From: an uncultured Neomegalonema sp.
GTDB taxonomy: Bacteria > Pseudomonadota > Alphaproteobacteria > Rhodobacterales > Rhodobacteraceae
NCBI GenBank assembly: GCA_937928005.1
Contig: CALFVD010000044.1
Location: 1 to 64,000, forward strand
Length of the DNA stretch: 64,000 bases
Direction of reading: 5' to 3'
Shown: positions 7,491-18,025 of the stretch, piece by piece
Numbering within the stretch: position 1 is the stretch's first letter
Layout of the letters: every line of letters starts with the position of its first letter
The notes under the pieces: model-generated
Database searches by the model: none
Seen by the model: only the letters and a program-made list of their open reading frames with translations
What the model was told of the DNA's origin: nothing
Program-made: the position numbers and the translations under genes

Positions 7491-9707
7491 TCAAGCCATC
7501 CGGCGTTCATTGATCTTAAGCAGCAGCCCTGCCGCCGCTTCGGCATCGCAAAGGGCGCGGTGGTGGCTTTCCAACGGAATACCGAAATGGCGGCAGAGAT
7601 TGGCGAGGCCATAAGACGGAAGCCCTTTCCAAAGCTGGCGCATAGATTGACAGGTGCATAAAGTCGGGTAGCGGAAGCGGCGCTCCAGCCGGGCATATTC
7701 GGCGGACAGAAAACCATAGTCGAAGCGGACGTTATGGGCGACGAAAACGGCGTCCTCCATAAACCCATGAAAACCCTCGGCGATCTCGGCGAAAACGGGG
7801 GCATCCGCGACCATCTCATTGGTGATGCCGGTCAGGCGGGTGATAGTCGCGGGAATAGATCGTTCCGGGTTTATGAGGGATTGCCAGCGATCCACGATCT
7901 CTCCGCCGCGCATCTTCACCGCGCCAATTTCAGTAACACGATGGAAAGGGGCGCGGCCCCCGGTCGTCTCGATATCAACGACCACGTAGATTTGATCCGG
8001 GTCAACGATCCATGCGACGCGGTTCACGGCGACGTCGAAACCGGCGCGGCGCAACAGGTCAAGCTGGATGAGTTGGTTGCGCCGGAGCTGGTCGCCGCTG
8101 GTCTTGATTTCGATCAGCCGCAATTCGCCGTCACGGTGGAGCATGAGGTCGGGGAAGCCGTCCTTGCGGCCCCGGTAATCCTTGGCCATTGCGCGCATGA
8201 TTTTAGCCAAACCACCTGAAGGCGCGTTCAGCAGCAGCGGACGCAGGCGCTCAACCATGTCGGGATACCAAAGGAACAAGGGGTTTGGTGTGTCGTATTG
8301 CTCAGCGACGACATGCAAGAGGGTCACGATTATGGCGTCGCCATGATCAAGCAAAGCCAGCCGATCCTCGATTGCGGGCGCATAAGTGTCGTAGAACGTG
8401 CCATCGCGCAGAGCGCCGGGCATCCGCTCGAATACGTTGTGCAGGCGGGTGGTGCCGCCATCATACAGAATATCCCAGAACAACAGGCCAAACAGGGTTC
8501 GCCACGGGGTATTCTCCGCGTGATAGGCTTCCCACCCCTGCCGCTCGAACAGCGCGGCAGCACCGTGTTCTGGCCTCGCACGGTGCGATTCGTCGAGGCT
8601 GATTACAGGGGCTTCGCGCAACATATCGGTGATAAGGCTGGTGCGTTTACCGCCAAACTTGCGGGCAAGGAAGTCCTGTGCAAACAGGGCTTCACCGTCA
8701 CTACCGGGGTCGGCAATCATGGCGTTGAGACGTTCGCGGACGGTGTCACGCTCCCCAGCGGCCCAAGCAAGCCGCACCTCGCGTTCACCGCATTCGGGCG
8801 ATGCGCCTAAAGCGTAGAGGGCGCGAGCGCCGTCATTATCGCCAATTTTTTCCAGATGCCGCCCAAGGGCATGTAGCAGCGTATCCCGGAGAGGAAGCGC
8901 GGTCTCACAAGGGATCGGCCAATCCGGGGCAGCGACGGCCATTGCCACCATATCATGCGGTTCACAACGGTCGATCCATGCGATGCGCTCGGCATAGAAA
9001 AAGCTGTCGGTGGCTTCTGCACGCGACTCAAACCGGGCCTCGAAATCGTCCTTAAAACTGTTGGTACGCACCAAACCAAGGTCACGCATTGCGAAACTGG
9101 TCAAACTATCGACTATGCGCCCGAAATAGAGATAGAGGATGTAGCGTAGATGGCGTTTACGCCGCTGGGCGACAAAGCTTTCGCCACGTAATCCGCCAAA
9201 ACACTCCTCGAAGGGCATGCACTCACGGGCGGCGGCCATGACGTTGGGCTTGGTCCAGCTTCGCCGCACGCCCTCCCCCATATCGGCTTCCGCAAGCATA
9301 TCGAACAGCTCATCTTTCGACAGGATGGCAAGCGCGCCGCCGAAATCCTTCTTTCGCACGGGCGAGACGAAACCCGCATCGGAGAGTTGGTCGAGTCGCA
9401 ACGCGGTATCGTCCACGTCATCATAGCGCAGATGGTCGATACGAAAAACCCCGCCCTTACGGTTGGCCATACGCACGAACAGGGATTGCGCATTGGCATC
9501 AAGCGCGCGGAAATCAGCGATCCATGCACGTTGTTCCGCATCCAAAATCGAACCGTAGAGGCGCGACACGAAGGCTAACATTTCCCGGAAATGGGCGAGA
9601 TGGTAGCCTGCGGGCAAGTCTTTCGAGCGCGGGCGCGCGATGCTTTCGGGTTCGGGCGTCATTTGTGCTCTCGTGAACGAATAATGAACTGATACGCGCT
9701 GGACCAC
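7491..9707 (-). CDS. FAN1-like VRR-NUC nuclease fused to DEDDh 3'-5' exonuclease
   Basis: 738 aa; FAN1-like N-terminus (YHLAHFREMLAFVSRLY...AQSLFVRMANRKGGVFR), VRR-NUC GFPDLML...LIEIKTSGDQLRRNQ, and C-terminal DEDDh VVDIETTG...HNVRFDYGFL...HRALCDAEAA. Confidence 0.88.
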   Translation of the reverse strand: MVQRVSVHYSFTRAQMTPEPESIARPRSKDLPAGYHLAHFREMLAFVSRLYGSILDAEQRAWIADFRALDANAQSLFVRMANRKGGVFRIDHLRYDDVDDTALRLDQLSDAGFVSPVRKKDFGGALAILSKDELFDMLAEADMGEGVRRSWTKPNVMAAARECMPFEECFGGLRGESFVAQRRKRHLRYILYLYFGRIVDSLTSFAMRDLGLVRTNSFKDDFEARFESRAEATDSFFYAERIAWIDRCEPHDMVAMAVAAPDWPIPCETALPLRDTLLHALGRHLEKIGDNDGARALYALGASPECGEREVRLAWAAGERDTVRERLNAMIADPGSDGEALFAQDFLARKFGGKRTSLITDMLREAPVISLDESHRARPEHGAAALFERQGWEAYHAENTPWRTLFGLLFWDILYDGGTTRLHNVFERMPGALRDGTFYDTYAPAIEDRLALLDHGDAIIVTLLHVVAEQYDTPNPLFLWYPDMVERLRPLLLNAPSGGLAKIMRAMAKDYRGRKDGFPDLMLHRDGELRLIEIKTSGDQLRRNQLIQLDLLRRAGFDVAVNRVAWIVDPDQIYVVVDIETTGGRAPFHRVTEIGAVKMRGGEIVDRWQSLINPERSIPATITRLTGITNEMVADAPVFAEIAEGFHGFMEDAVFVAHNVRFDYGFLSAEYARLERRFRYPTLCTCQSMRQLWKGLPSYGLANLCRHFGIPLESHHRALCDAEAAAGLLLKINERRMA

Positions 9708-9788
9708 GAGGGCGCAACCCCCTGCCCCGCCATAAAGTCCCGCCGAAAAGGGTTGCGTGCAGCGCAGTGCCTGTCCATTGTCCGGGCT

Positions 9789-10724
9789 ATGAGCACTCTA
9801 TTATATCAGCACGACGCCTTCATCGACCATGTGGTGCCAGACGGCCACCCGGAGCGACCGGATCGGATGCGCGCAACGCGCAAAGCCCTATCGGATGGGG
9901 CTTTCGACGGATTGCTCCGGCGGGAGCATCCACTGGCCGAGGCGAGCGTCTGCGAATTGGCGCATCCGAAGAAATATATCGACGCAATCTTAGACGCTGC
10001 CCCCGCAAGCGGGTTGCAAGGCTTGGACCCCGATACGTGGATGTCGCCCGGCTCGGTTGAGGCGGCCCTGCGCGCCGTGGGCGGATCGAATGCGGCGGTG
10101 GATGCGGTGCTGACTGGCGAGGCAGTCAATGCTTTCTGCGACCATCGTCCACCCGGCCACCATGCCGAAAAAGTCAAAGCGATGGGGTTTTGCCTCTTCA
10201 GCACCGCCGCCATTGCGGCCCGCCATGCAATCCGCAATCATGGGCTTGAGCGCGTGGCGGTTGTGGATTTCGATGTGCATCACGGCAATGGAACGCAGGA
10301 TGTGATCGAGGATGATCTCACGATCTTCTACGCCTCGACCCATGAGGGCGGCATCTTTCCCGGTACGGGGCACGCATCCGAAACCGGCGTCGGGAATATC
10401 GTCAATGTGCCGCTAAAGCACCATAGCGGCGGGGTCGAGTTTCGCGCCGCCTATGAACGGGTGATCCTACCCGCGCTTGATGATTTTGCCCCCAATCTGA
10501 TCATCGTTTCCGCCGGGTTCGATGCGCATCGCGATGACCCGCTCGCCTCGCTTCAATTGGAGGTCTCAGATTTCATCTGGATCACCGAAAAGCTATGCGA
10601 AGCCGCCGCAAAACATTGCGACCGTAAACTGGTATCGCTGCTCGAAGGGGGCTACGATCTGGCCGCGCTGGGCGCGTGTACCGCCGCACATGTTTCCACT
10701 TTGATGACCGCCGCAAAGGGCTGA
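9789..10724 (+). CDS. Histone deacetylase-family (acetoin utilization-like) deacetylase
   Basis: RPPGHHAE, VVDFDVHHGNGTQ, SAGFDAHRDDPL motifs. Confidence 0.93.
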   Translation: MSTLLYQHDAFIDHVVPDGHPERPDRMRATRKALSDGAFDGLLRREHPLAEASVCELAHPKKYIDAILDAAPASGLQGLDPDTWMSPGSVEAALRAVGGSNAAVDAVLTGEAVNAFCDHRPPGHHAEKVKAMGFCLFSTAAIAARHAIRNHGLERVAVVDFDVHHGNGTQDVIEDDLTIFYASTHEGGIFPGTGHASETGVGNIVNVPLKHHSGGVEFRAAYERVILPALDDFAPNLIIVSAGFDAHRDDPLASLQLEVSDFIWITEKLCEAAAKHCDRKLVSLLEGGYDLAALGACTAAHVSTLMTAAKG

Positions 10725-10728
10725 TCCT

Positions 10729-10983
10729 ATGGCCGAACCAAAACTACCCGCTGATATCGCCAAAATGACGTTTGAGGAGGCGATGAAGGAGTTGGAGACG
10801 ATCATCGACAAGCTGGACGCGGGCACGGTCGCGCTGGAAGAATCGATCACGATTTACGAACGCGGCGCGGCCTTGCAACGCCATTGCGAAGACAAGTTAC
10901 GACAGGCTGAACTGCGGGTACAAAAGATTGTTGCCCGCGCGGATGGCGCAGCGGACCGCGCCGAACCGACCTCGTTTGACTGA
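10729..10983 (+). CDS. xseB: Exodeoxyribonuclease VII small subunit
   Basis: MTFEEAMKELETIIDKLDAGTVALEESITIYERG. Confidence 0.95.
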   Translation: MAEPKLPADIAKMTFEEAMKELETIIDKLDAGTVALEESITIYERGAALQRHCEDKLRQAELRVQKIVARADGAADRAEPTSFD

Positions 10984-10984
10984 G

Positions 10985-11890
10985 ATGAGCGATTTCGAGC
11001 GTCGCCTACGCAAAACTGCCGATGATATTGCCGACACGTTGAATTCGTTGCTGCCTCGTGTGGAGACTGATGGCGTGCGCTGTGCCGAGGCGCGGTTGCT
11101 GGAGGCGATGCGCTATGCGAGCGAAGGGGGCAAGCGGTTGCGCGCGTTCATGGCGGTAGAAACGGCGCAGATGTTCGGGATTGAGCGATATAACGCCCTG
11201 CGCGCTGGGGCGGCAATCGAATGCATCCACGCCTATTCGCTGGTCCATGACGACCTGCCATGCATGGATGACGACGATTTGCGGCGGGGGCGCCCGACAA
11301 CGCACCGGCAATTCGACGAGGCAACGGCAGTGTTGGCCGGAGATGCTTTACAAACAATGGCGTTTACGATTCTCTCCGATCCCGCAACCCATGAAAATCC
11401 ATTCATTCGATGCGAGTTGGTTGCGGCACTGGCGCGCGCGTCCGGTCCACGGGGCATGGTCGGCGGACAGATGATCGATATCGAAGCCGAACAGGCGGAT
11501 GAACCCCTAACACTGGCCGAGACATCACGCCTGCAACGGATGAAAACCGGCGCGCTGATCGAGGTGTCCTGCTCAATGGGAGCAATTCTTGGGCAGGCAT
11601 CGGCGACGAATCGGCGGGCACTGGAATATTATGCGCGCGATTTTGGGCTGTGCTTTCAGATTTGCGACGATCTTCTCGATGCGACCGGAACCGAAGCGGC
11701 GGTCGGTAAAGCCGTCGCCAAAGATGCCGATGCGGGCAAGGCGACTTTCGTAGACCTGCTGGGGCTGGATGGCGCACGCGAGCGGGCGGCTTTGTTGACA
11801 GAACAAGCAAAAGCGCACCTTGCGCCGCTGGAAGCGCGGGCGGATACGCTGAGGGCGCTGGCCGATCACGCGCTCTATCGTGAAAATTAG
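10985..11890 (+). CDS. ispA: Polyprenyl synthetase (farnesyl diphosphate synthase-like)
   Basis: GGKRLRAF, DDLPCMDDDDLRRGRPTTH, DDLLD motifs; follows xseB. Confidence 0.93.
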   Translation: MSDFERRLRKTADDIADTLNSLLPRVETDGVRCAEARLLEAMRYASEGGKRLRAFMAVETAQMFGIERYNALRAGAAIECIHAYSLVHDDLPCMDDDDLRRGRPTTHRQFDEATAVLAGDALQTMAFTILSDPATHENPFIRCELVAALARASGPRGMVGGQMIDIEAEQADEPLTLAETSRLQRMKTGALIEVSCSMGAILGQASATNRRALEYYARDFGLCFQICDDLLDATGTEAAVGKAVAKDADAGKATFVDLLGLDGARERAALLTEQAKAHLAPLEARADTLRALADHALYREN

Positions 11891-11921
11891 GCAGCGCATC
11901 GAAAAAAGATGAGTTCGGCTC

Positions 11922-11957
11922 TTGTTCTTGTTTGAATCTTATGTGATATAAGAACAA
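11922..11957. promoter_or_regulatory. Inverted repeat upstream of 11979-12278 ORF
   Basis: TTGTTCTT (11922-11929) ... AAGAACAA (11950-11957), 20-bp spacer. Confidence 0.35.
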
Positions 11958-11978
11958 ATAAGGATAGAGGAGCGAACT

Positions 11979-12278
11979 ATGCGCGATAATTCCCGCAATA
12001 ACTGGCAGAACGCTGTCCACGCCGAACGTGAAGCGATCCGCGAAGCAATGGTGGGTGCGCAAGCCAGCCTTGATCTTGCGTTCACACAATACAAGCGAAC
12101 CGAAGCAGACATAACGCGCGATTGCTGGATCGGAAATGCGGCGACGCCTTACGAGAAGGCCCATGCAGAGCGTGAGGCATGGCGCGCCCGCCATGCGCGG
12201 CTGGCGCGATTACGCGATGAAGAGGCGGCCTGCGATTACGATTTGTTTGAAGATGACGACGACGATCTGGCGGCTTGA
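11979..12278 (+). CDS. Hypothetical acidic-tailed protein, 99 aa
   Basis: ORF with preceding GGATAGAGGAG RBS-like sequence; helical, ends FEDDDDDLAA. Confidence 0.6.
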   Translation: MRDNSRNNWQNAVHAEREAIREAMVGAQASLDLAFTQYKRTEADITRDCWIGNAATPYEKAHAEREAWRARHARLARLRDEEAACDYDLFEDDDDDLAA

Positions 12279-12379
12279 CCATGGCAAAAGTCGCGAAAGA
12301 TGCGCAGCCGCTTCCCAAGGACGGCAAATCGGGCTATGGCTCGCCAAAGCCCCGCAAACGCACGAGACGAACGAACACC

Positions 12380-14359
12380 ATGTCTTCCGACCTCTTCGAG
12401 CAGAACGACAACGCCTCTAAAGCCTATTCCGCCGATGATATTGAGGTGTTGGAGGGTTTAGAGCCGGTACGCAAACGGCCCGGCATGTATATCGGTGGCA
12501 CCGATGAACGCGCGCTGCATCACCTTGTCACCGAAGTGCTCGACAACTCAATGGACGAGGCGGTTGCTGGCCATGCCAATCGGATCGACGTCGCGCTCAA
12601 CGCGGATGGTTCGGTCATGGTGCGCGATAATGGGCGTGGCATTCCGGTCGACCCGCATCCCCGCTTCCCAGATAAATCCGCACTCGAAGTGATCCTCACC
12701 ACACTTCACGCTGGGGGTAAGTTCTCTGGCAAGGCATATCAGACATCCGGCGGCCTTCACGGTGTGGGCGTGTCGGTCGTCAACGCATTATCCGATCATC
12801 TGGACGTGGAAGTAGCGCGAGAAAAGCGGGTTTATGGCCAGAAATTCTCACGCGGCTTGCCGGTCTCGACACTCGAAGAACGCGGGGCCGCGCCGAACCG
12901 ACGCGGAACCACGCTGACGTTTCATCCAGACCCCGAAATCTTCGGCGACCGTGCGGCATTCAAGCCATCGCGTCTCGTGCGCATGGTCCGGTCAAAGGCT
13001 TATCTTTTCCGGGGCGTTGAAATCCGTTGGCGCTGCGACCCATCCTTACTGGGCAGCGGTGACGAAACTCCCGCCGAAGCGGTCTTTCATTTTCCCAATG
13101 GATTGGCCGATTTCCTTGCAGCGGAGTTAGAGGGCGAGCCAACCCTGTCAGACGACCCCTTTGCGGGACGGGTCGAGTTTTCGGAAAAATTCCCCGAGAC
13201 GCCCGGCGCAATCGAATGGGCAATCCATTGGTCACAAGCTGTGGACGGGGCGGTATCGTCCTATTGTAACACCATCCCAACACCGCAAGGCGGGACACAT
13301 GAAATCGGGATGCGCCAAGCCCTGACGCGCGCAGTCCGTGCGCATGGCGAAATGACGGGCACCAAGAAAGCGGCGCAAATTACGGCAGATGACGTGATGA
13401 TTAATGCCCGCGCGCTGGTTTCGATCTTCATTCGCGAGCCGGAATTTCAAGGGCAAACGAAAGAAAAGCTTTCAACGGCGGACGCGACGCGGTTGGTCGA
13501 GGGGGCATTGCGGGACCGATTTGATAACTGGCTTGCGGCTGATCCGAAGCGCGCGGAAACGCTGATGGATTTCTGCATTGCCCGTGCTGAGGACCGGGCA
13601 AGGCGGCGCAGCGAAAAAGAAACGCAGCGGAAATCGGCAACCAAACGCCTACGGCTGCCCGGAAAACTAACCGATTGTTCCGATGCAACACGCGAAGGGT
13701 CAGAGATTTTTCTGGTCGAGGGCGACTCGGCTGGCGGATCAGCCAAGCAAGCGCGGGACCGACGATTTCAAGCGGTTCTGCCCCTACGCGGCAAGATCCT
13801 GAATGTGGCAAATGCCACCGCTGATAAGTTGGCGCAAAATCAGGAATTGCAGGATCTTTTATTGGCTTTGGGTGTACAGGCTGGATCGCGGTTCAAGGCC
13901 GAAGATCTGCGTTACGATCGCATCATTATTATGACCGACGCCGATGTCGATGGCGCGCATATCGCGGCGCTGTTAATGACGTTCTTCTATCGCGAACTCA
14001 ATGATGTAATCGCGAGCGGCAAGCTATACCTCGCCGCACCGCCGCTCTACCGCATTACCAGCGGCGCACAATCGGTCTATGCCGCCGATGAGCAAGAACG
14101 CGACAAGCTGATCGAAACTGTATTCAAGGGTAAGAAAGTCGATATCGGACGCTTCAAAGGCCTCGGCGAGATGATGGCCAAGCAGTTGAAGGATACGACA
14201 ATGGACCCGACAAAGCGCAAGCTGATCCGGGTTCGGCTCGAAGATGTGGAACCGGGCGAGACACATAGTCTCGTGGAGCGATTGATGGGCAAGAAGGCCG
14301 AAAAACGGTTTGAATATATCCAAAGCAACGCGCGGTTTGCGGAAGATGTCGATGTCTGA
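12380..14359 (+). CDS. parE: DNA topoisomerase IV subunit B
   Basis: GHKL motifs VLDNSMDEAVAG, DNGRGIPVD; TOPRIM EGDSAGGSAKQARDRRFQAVLPLRGKILNV; start at MSSDLFEQ chosen within ORF 12275-14359. Confidence 0.95.
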   Translation: MSSDLFEQNDNASKAYSADDIEVLEGLEPVRKRPGMYIGGTDERALHHLVTEVLDNSMDEAVAGHANRIDVALNADGSVMVRDNGRGIPVDPHPRFPDKSALEVILTTLHAGGKFSGKAYQTSGGLHGVGVSVVNALSDHLDVEVAREKRVYGQKFSRGLPVSTLEERGAAPNRRGTTLTFHPDPEIFGDRAAFKPSRLVRMVRSKAYLFRGVEIRWRCDPSLLGSGDETPAEAVFHFPNGLADFLAAELEGEPTLSDDPFAGRVEFSEKFPETPGAIEWAIHWSQAVDGAVSSYCNTIPTPQGGTHEIGMRQALTRAVRAHGEMTGTKKAAQITADDVMINARALVSIFIREPEFQGQTKEKLSTADATRLVEGALRDRFDNWLAADPKRAETLMDFCIARAEDRARRRSEKETQRKSATKRLRLPGKLTDCSDATREGSEIFLVEGDSAGGSAKQARDRRFQAVLPLRGKILNVANATADKLAQNQELQDLLLALGVQAGSRFKAEDLRYDRIIIMTDADVDGAHIAALLMTFFYRELNDVIASGKLYLAAPPLYRITSGAQSVYAADEQERDKLIETVFKGKKVDIGRFKGLGEMMAKQLKDTTMDPTKRKLIRVRLEDVEPGETHSLVERLMGKKAEKRFEYIQSNARFAEDVDV

Positions 14360-15104
14360 CCAGTTTTCGGTATCGGGGCGCGTGGCGCTCGTGACAGGCG
14401 CATCCGGCGGATTAGGCCGGGCTATTGCAACCGCACTTGCGGAGCGGGGCGCGCAGGTGGTGGGCATGGCTCGCCGCGCCGAGGCGCTCGATGCTTGGCG
14501 GGCAGAGACGGATGGGGATACCGCCGCCCTACCCTACGATCTTTCGGCGCCAGAAGCGGCGAAAGAAGCCGCCGAACGCGCGAGCGAGCCATTCGGCGCG
14601 CCAACAATCCTCATCAATGCCGCCGGTATCAATACGCGCGAAGCGGCGGACGACGTTACCCTAGACGGATGGCGCACAACCCTCGATCTGAATCTGTCGG
14701 TTCCGTTTTTTCTGGCACAGGCATTGGTGCCGGGAATGCGGGCAAATGGGTGGGGACGGGTTATCAATTTCGCATCACTTCAAAGCTTTCGCGCCTTTCC
14801 GGGCGGTATCAGCTATGGCGCGACCAAGGGCGGAATTGCCCAATTAACGCGGGCAATGGCCGAAGCGTGGTCGCGAGACGGGATTACCGCCAATGCCATT
14901 GCCCCCGGTTTTTTCGAGACGGAATTGACGGCGGCGGTATTCGCCGACCCTGAACGTGCGGCGCGTAATGCGGCGCAGACCTGCATCGGGCGCAACGGAA
15001 CGATGGAAGATATCATCGGCCCCGCACTATTCTTGTGTTCACCCGCCTCGGATTATGTGACCGGGCAGGTATTGAGCGTTGATGGTGGATTTACCGCGCG
15101 ATAA
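14352..15104 (+). CDS. SDR-family oxidoreductase
   Basis: VTGASGGLGRAIA, YGATKGG, C-terminal DGGF. Confidence 0.9.
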   Translation: MSDQFSVSGRVALVTGASGGLGRAIATALAERGAQVVGMARRAEALDAWRAETDGDTAALPYDLSAPEAAKEAAERASEPFGAPTILINAAGINTREAADDVTLDGWRTTLDLNLSVPFFLAQALVPGMRANGWGRVINFASLQSFRAFPGGISYGATKGGIAQLTRAMAEAWSRDGITANAIAPGFFETELTAAVFADPERAARNAAQTCIGRNGTMEDIIGPALFLCSPASDYVTGQVLSVDGGFTAR

Positions 15105-15122
15105 GCCCGCGCGGTATTTGCC

Positions 15123-16337
15123 TCAGAAAAACGCCTGTAATCCGGTCTGCGCACGGCCCAAGATGAGGGCGTGGACATCGTGGGTGCCCTCGTAAGTGTT
15201 GACCGTCTCCAAGTTCTGCGAATGGCGCATGACATGGTATTCCTGCTGAATACCGTTGCCACCATGCATGTCTCGTGCGGTGCGGGCAATGTCGAGGGCT
15301 TTACCGCAGTTGTTGCGCTTGACGATGGAGATCATTTCCGGGGCCATTGACCCCGCGTCGAACAGGCGACCGACGCGGAGCGATCCTTGAAGACCAAGTG
15401 CAATTTCGGTCTGCATATCGGCGAGTTTTTTCTGAAATAACTGTGTCTGGGCAAGTGGGCGGTCAAACTGCACACGGTCCAACCCATATTGCCGCGAACG
15501 ATGCCAGCAATCTTCAGCGGCGCCCATTACGCCCCAAGAAATGCCGTAACGAGCACGATTGAGGCAACCGAACGGCCCCTTCAAACCCGCCACATTCGGC
15601 AAGAGCGCATCTTCGCCAACCTCCACACCATCCATGACAATCTCGCCGGTGACAGAGGCGCGCAGCGAAAGTTTACCGCCAATCTTGGGCGCGGTCAGGC
15701 CCGCCATTCCCTTCTCCAAAACAAACCCACGGATTTTATCATCATGGGCTTCGGATTTGGCCCAAACGACGAAGACATCGGCGATGGGGGAATTAGAAAT
15801 CCACATCTTCGCGCCGCTTATGCAGTAGCCATCTGCGGTCTTGACGGCACGGGTTTTCATGCCCGCCGGGTCAGAACCAGCATCGGGTTCGGTCAGGCCA
15901 AAACAACCGATGAATTCGCCGCTGGCGAGTTTTGGCAGGTATTTCTTGCGCTGCTCCTCGGAGCCATAGGCATGGATTGGATACATGACGAGAGAAGACT
16001 GCACGCTCATCATCGAGCGATAACCGCTATCGACGCGCTCAATCTCGCGGGCGACAAGGCCATAGCTGACATAGTTTGCGCCAACGCCGCCGTATTCTTC
16101 GGGCACGGTGATGCCAAGCAAGCCCATTTCGCCCATTTCGCGAAAGATTTCCGGCTCGACGCGCTCTTCGGCATAGGCGGCGACAACGCGGGGGAGGAGT
16201 TTGTCTTCGGCGTAGGCGCGCGCGGCGTCGCGGATCATGCGCTCGTCTTCGGTTAGCTGATCTTCGAGCATAAAGGGATCGGCCCAATCGAAGACGGGGG
16301 CGGATGTGGCGGCGGTCATCACGGCGGGGGCGTTCAT
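15123..16337 (-). CDS. gcdH: Acyl-CoA dehydrogenase, glutaryl-CoA dehydrogenase-like
   Basis: Full-length ACAD with [20 protein letters not shown] and [41 protein letters not shown]. Confidence 0.88.
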   Translation of the reverse strand: MNAPAVMTAATSAPVFDWADPFMLEDQLTEDERMIRDAARAYAEDKLLPRVVAAYAEERVEPEIFREMGEMGLLGITVPEEYGGVGANYVSYGLVAREIERVDSGYRSMMSVQSSLVMYPIHAYGSEEQRKKYLPKLASGEFIGCFGLTEPDAGSDPAGMKTRAVKTADGYCISGAKMWISNSPIADVFVVWAKSEAHDDKIRGFVLEKGMAGLTAPKIGGKLSLRASVTGEIVMDGVEVGEDALLPNVAGLKGPFGCLNRARYGISWGVMGAAEDCWHRSRQYGLDRVQFDRPLAQTQLFQKKLADMQTEIALGLQGSLRVGRLFDAGSMAPEMISIVKRNNCGKALDIARTARDMHGGNGIQQEYHVMRHSQNLETVNTYEGTHDVHALILGRAQTGLQAFF

Positions 16338-16429
16338 CGAATCTCTCCTCATGTGTTACGCGCAACCTAACATGGCGGCGCGGCCCTACAAGCGTTGTGC
16401 GCAGTTGAGGCACAGGGTAGGATTTTGAC

Positions 16430-18025
16430 ATGCTAACTCATGCTGACAGCTATGATGGCCTACGCGATGCCTTTCGATGGGCAATCCCGGAGCGGTACAA
16501 TATCGGGTATGACGTGTGTGACCGATGGGCGGCGCGTGAACCAGAGCGGATTGCGCTGATCCTTGATGACGAGGATCGGGCGGTATCGTTCGATGAGTTG
16601 CGGGTATTATCGAACCGGCTTGCGAATTTGCTGGCCGATAACGGTGTCGAGGCGGGTGATCGGGTTGGAGTATTGTTGCCGCAACGGTTAGAGGCGGCGA
16701 TGGCGCATATCGCGGCGCTAAAACTAGGCGCGATTTCGATGCCGTTATTCACGCTGTTCGGGGCAGAAGCATTGGCGCATCGCTTGGGGGATAGCGGCGC
16801 GCGGGCGGTAATAACCGATGATGAAGGAGCCGCGCGGCTGAGGCCATTACGCGAGCGATTGCCCAATTTGCGTACTGTCCTGTCGGTAGATGGGGGCGGG
16901 GATATCGACCTTAGTGATGTCCTGCCCGGCCAGCCCGATGGGTTCATCTGCGCCGAAACGGCAAACGATGATCCGGCGATTTTGATCTATACTTCGGGGA
17001 CGACGGGCAGCCCTAAAGGCGCATTATTGCCGCAACGGGCGCTGCTGGGCCATCTACCCGGAGTCGAGATGAGCCATGAGATGCTTCCGCAACCGGGCGA
17101 TGTAATCTGGACACCCGCCGATTGGGCGTGGATCGGGGGATTACTCGATGTGCTCATGCCGGGGCTGCACCATGGGGTGCCAGTGGTGGCGCGGCGGTTT
17201 GCGAAATTCAGTTCGGAGGCGGCATTCGATCTGATGCGGCGGCGCGGAGTGCGCAATGCGTTTCTACCGCCAACCGCGCTGAAGATAATGCGAGCGGCGC
17301 GGCCCGAAAAACTGACGATGCGTAGCGTAGCCAGCGGTGGCGAGAGCCTTGGGGCGGGCTTGTTGGATTGGGGGCACGAGACGTTTGGCGTGACGATCAA
17401 CGAGTTCTATGGCCAGACAGAATGTAATATGATGATTTCCTCGGCGGCGGGGATTGGCGCGCATCGCCCCGGTTTCATGGGGTGGCCCGTGCCGGGGCAT
17501 GAGGTGGCGGTGCTGGGCGAGGATGATGCGCCTGTAATCGGCAAGGAAGGGCGTATTGCCGTGCGCGCGCCGGACCCGGTGATGTTTCTGCGGTACTGGA
17601 ACAATGATGCGGCAACGGCGGAGAAATTCGCGGGCGACTGGCTATTGACCGGCGACCGAGGCGTGCAAGCAACGGATGGTGCGCTGCGCTTTATCGGGCG
17701 GGACGATGATGTGATTTCATCGGGCGGATATCGCATTGGGCCGGGGGAAATCGAGGATGTGTTGATCCGACATGAGGCGGTGACGATGGCTGGCGTGGTG
17801 GGCAAACCCGACGCCTTGCGCGGCGAGATCGTAAAAGCCTATGTCGTATTGGCCAAAGGGTTCACGGCATCGGAGGCGCTGGCGCGCGATTTGTCGGATT
17901 ATGTAAAAACGATGCTGTCGGCACATGAATACCCGCGTGAAATCAACTTTGTCGATGCGCTTCCTATGACGACGACGGGAAAAATCGTACGGCAGGAATT
18001 GCGAGAAAGGGCGCGAAACGAATGA
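16430..18025 (+). CDS. AMP-binding acyl-CoA synthetase
   Basis: YTSGTTGSPKGALLPQ, NEFYGQTECNM, LLTGDRG, TTTGKIVRQELRE. Confidence 0.92.
   Translation: MLTHADSYDGLRDAFRWAIPERYNIGYDVCDRWAAREPERIALILDDEDRAVSFDELRVLSNRLANLLADNGVEAGDRVGVLLPQRLEAAMAHIAALKLGAISMPLFTLFGAEALAHRLGDSGARAVITDDEGAARLRPLRERLPNLRTVLSVDGGGDIDLSDVLPGQPDGFICAETANDDPAILIYTSGTTGSPKGALLPQRALLGHLPGVEMSHEMLPQPGDVIWTPADWAWIGGLLDVLMPGLHHGVPVVARRFAKFSSEAAFDLMRRRGVRNAFLPPTALKIMRAARPEKLTMRSVASGGESLGAGLLDWGHETFGVTINEFYGQTECNMMISSAAGIGAHRPGFMGWPVPGHEVAVLGEDDAPVIGKEGRIAVRAPDPVMFLRYWNNDAATAEKFAGDWLLTGDRGVQATDGALRFIGRDDDVISSGGYRIGPGEIEDVLIRHEAVTMAGVVGKPDALRGEIVKAYVVLAKGFTASEALARDLSDYVKTMLSAHEYPREINFVDALPMTTTGKIVRQELRERARNE

Noticed and set aside
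11922-11957. LexA (SOS) box upstream of the 99-aa ORF
   Set aside because: Contains GTTC and GAAC but not the alphaproteobacterial GTTC-N7-GTTC direct-repeat spacing.
11403-12194. 263-aa minus-strand ORF over ispA
   Set aside because: Antisense to ispA and the 11979 ORF; Pro/Arg/Ser-rich composition typical of high-GC antisense frames.
15489-16256. 255-aa plus-strand ORF over gcdH
   Set aside because: Antisense shadow of a clear acyl-CoA dehydrogenase.
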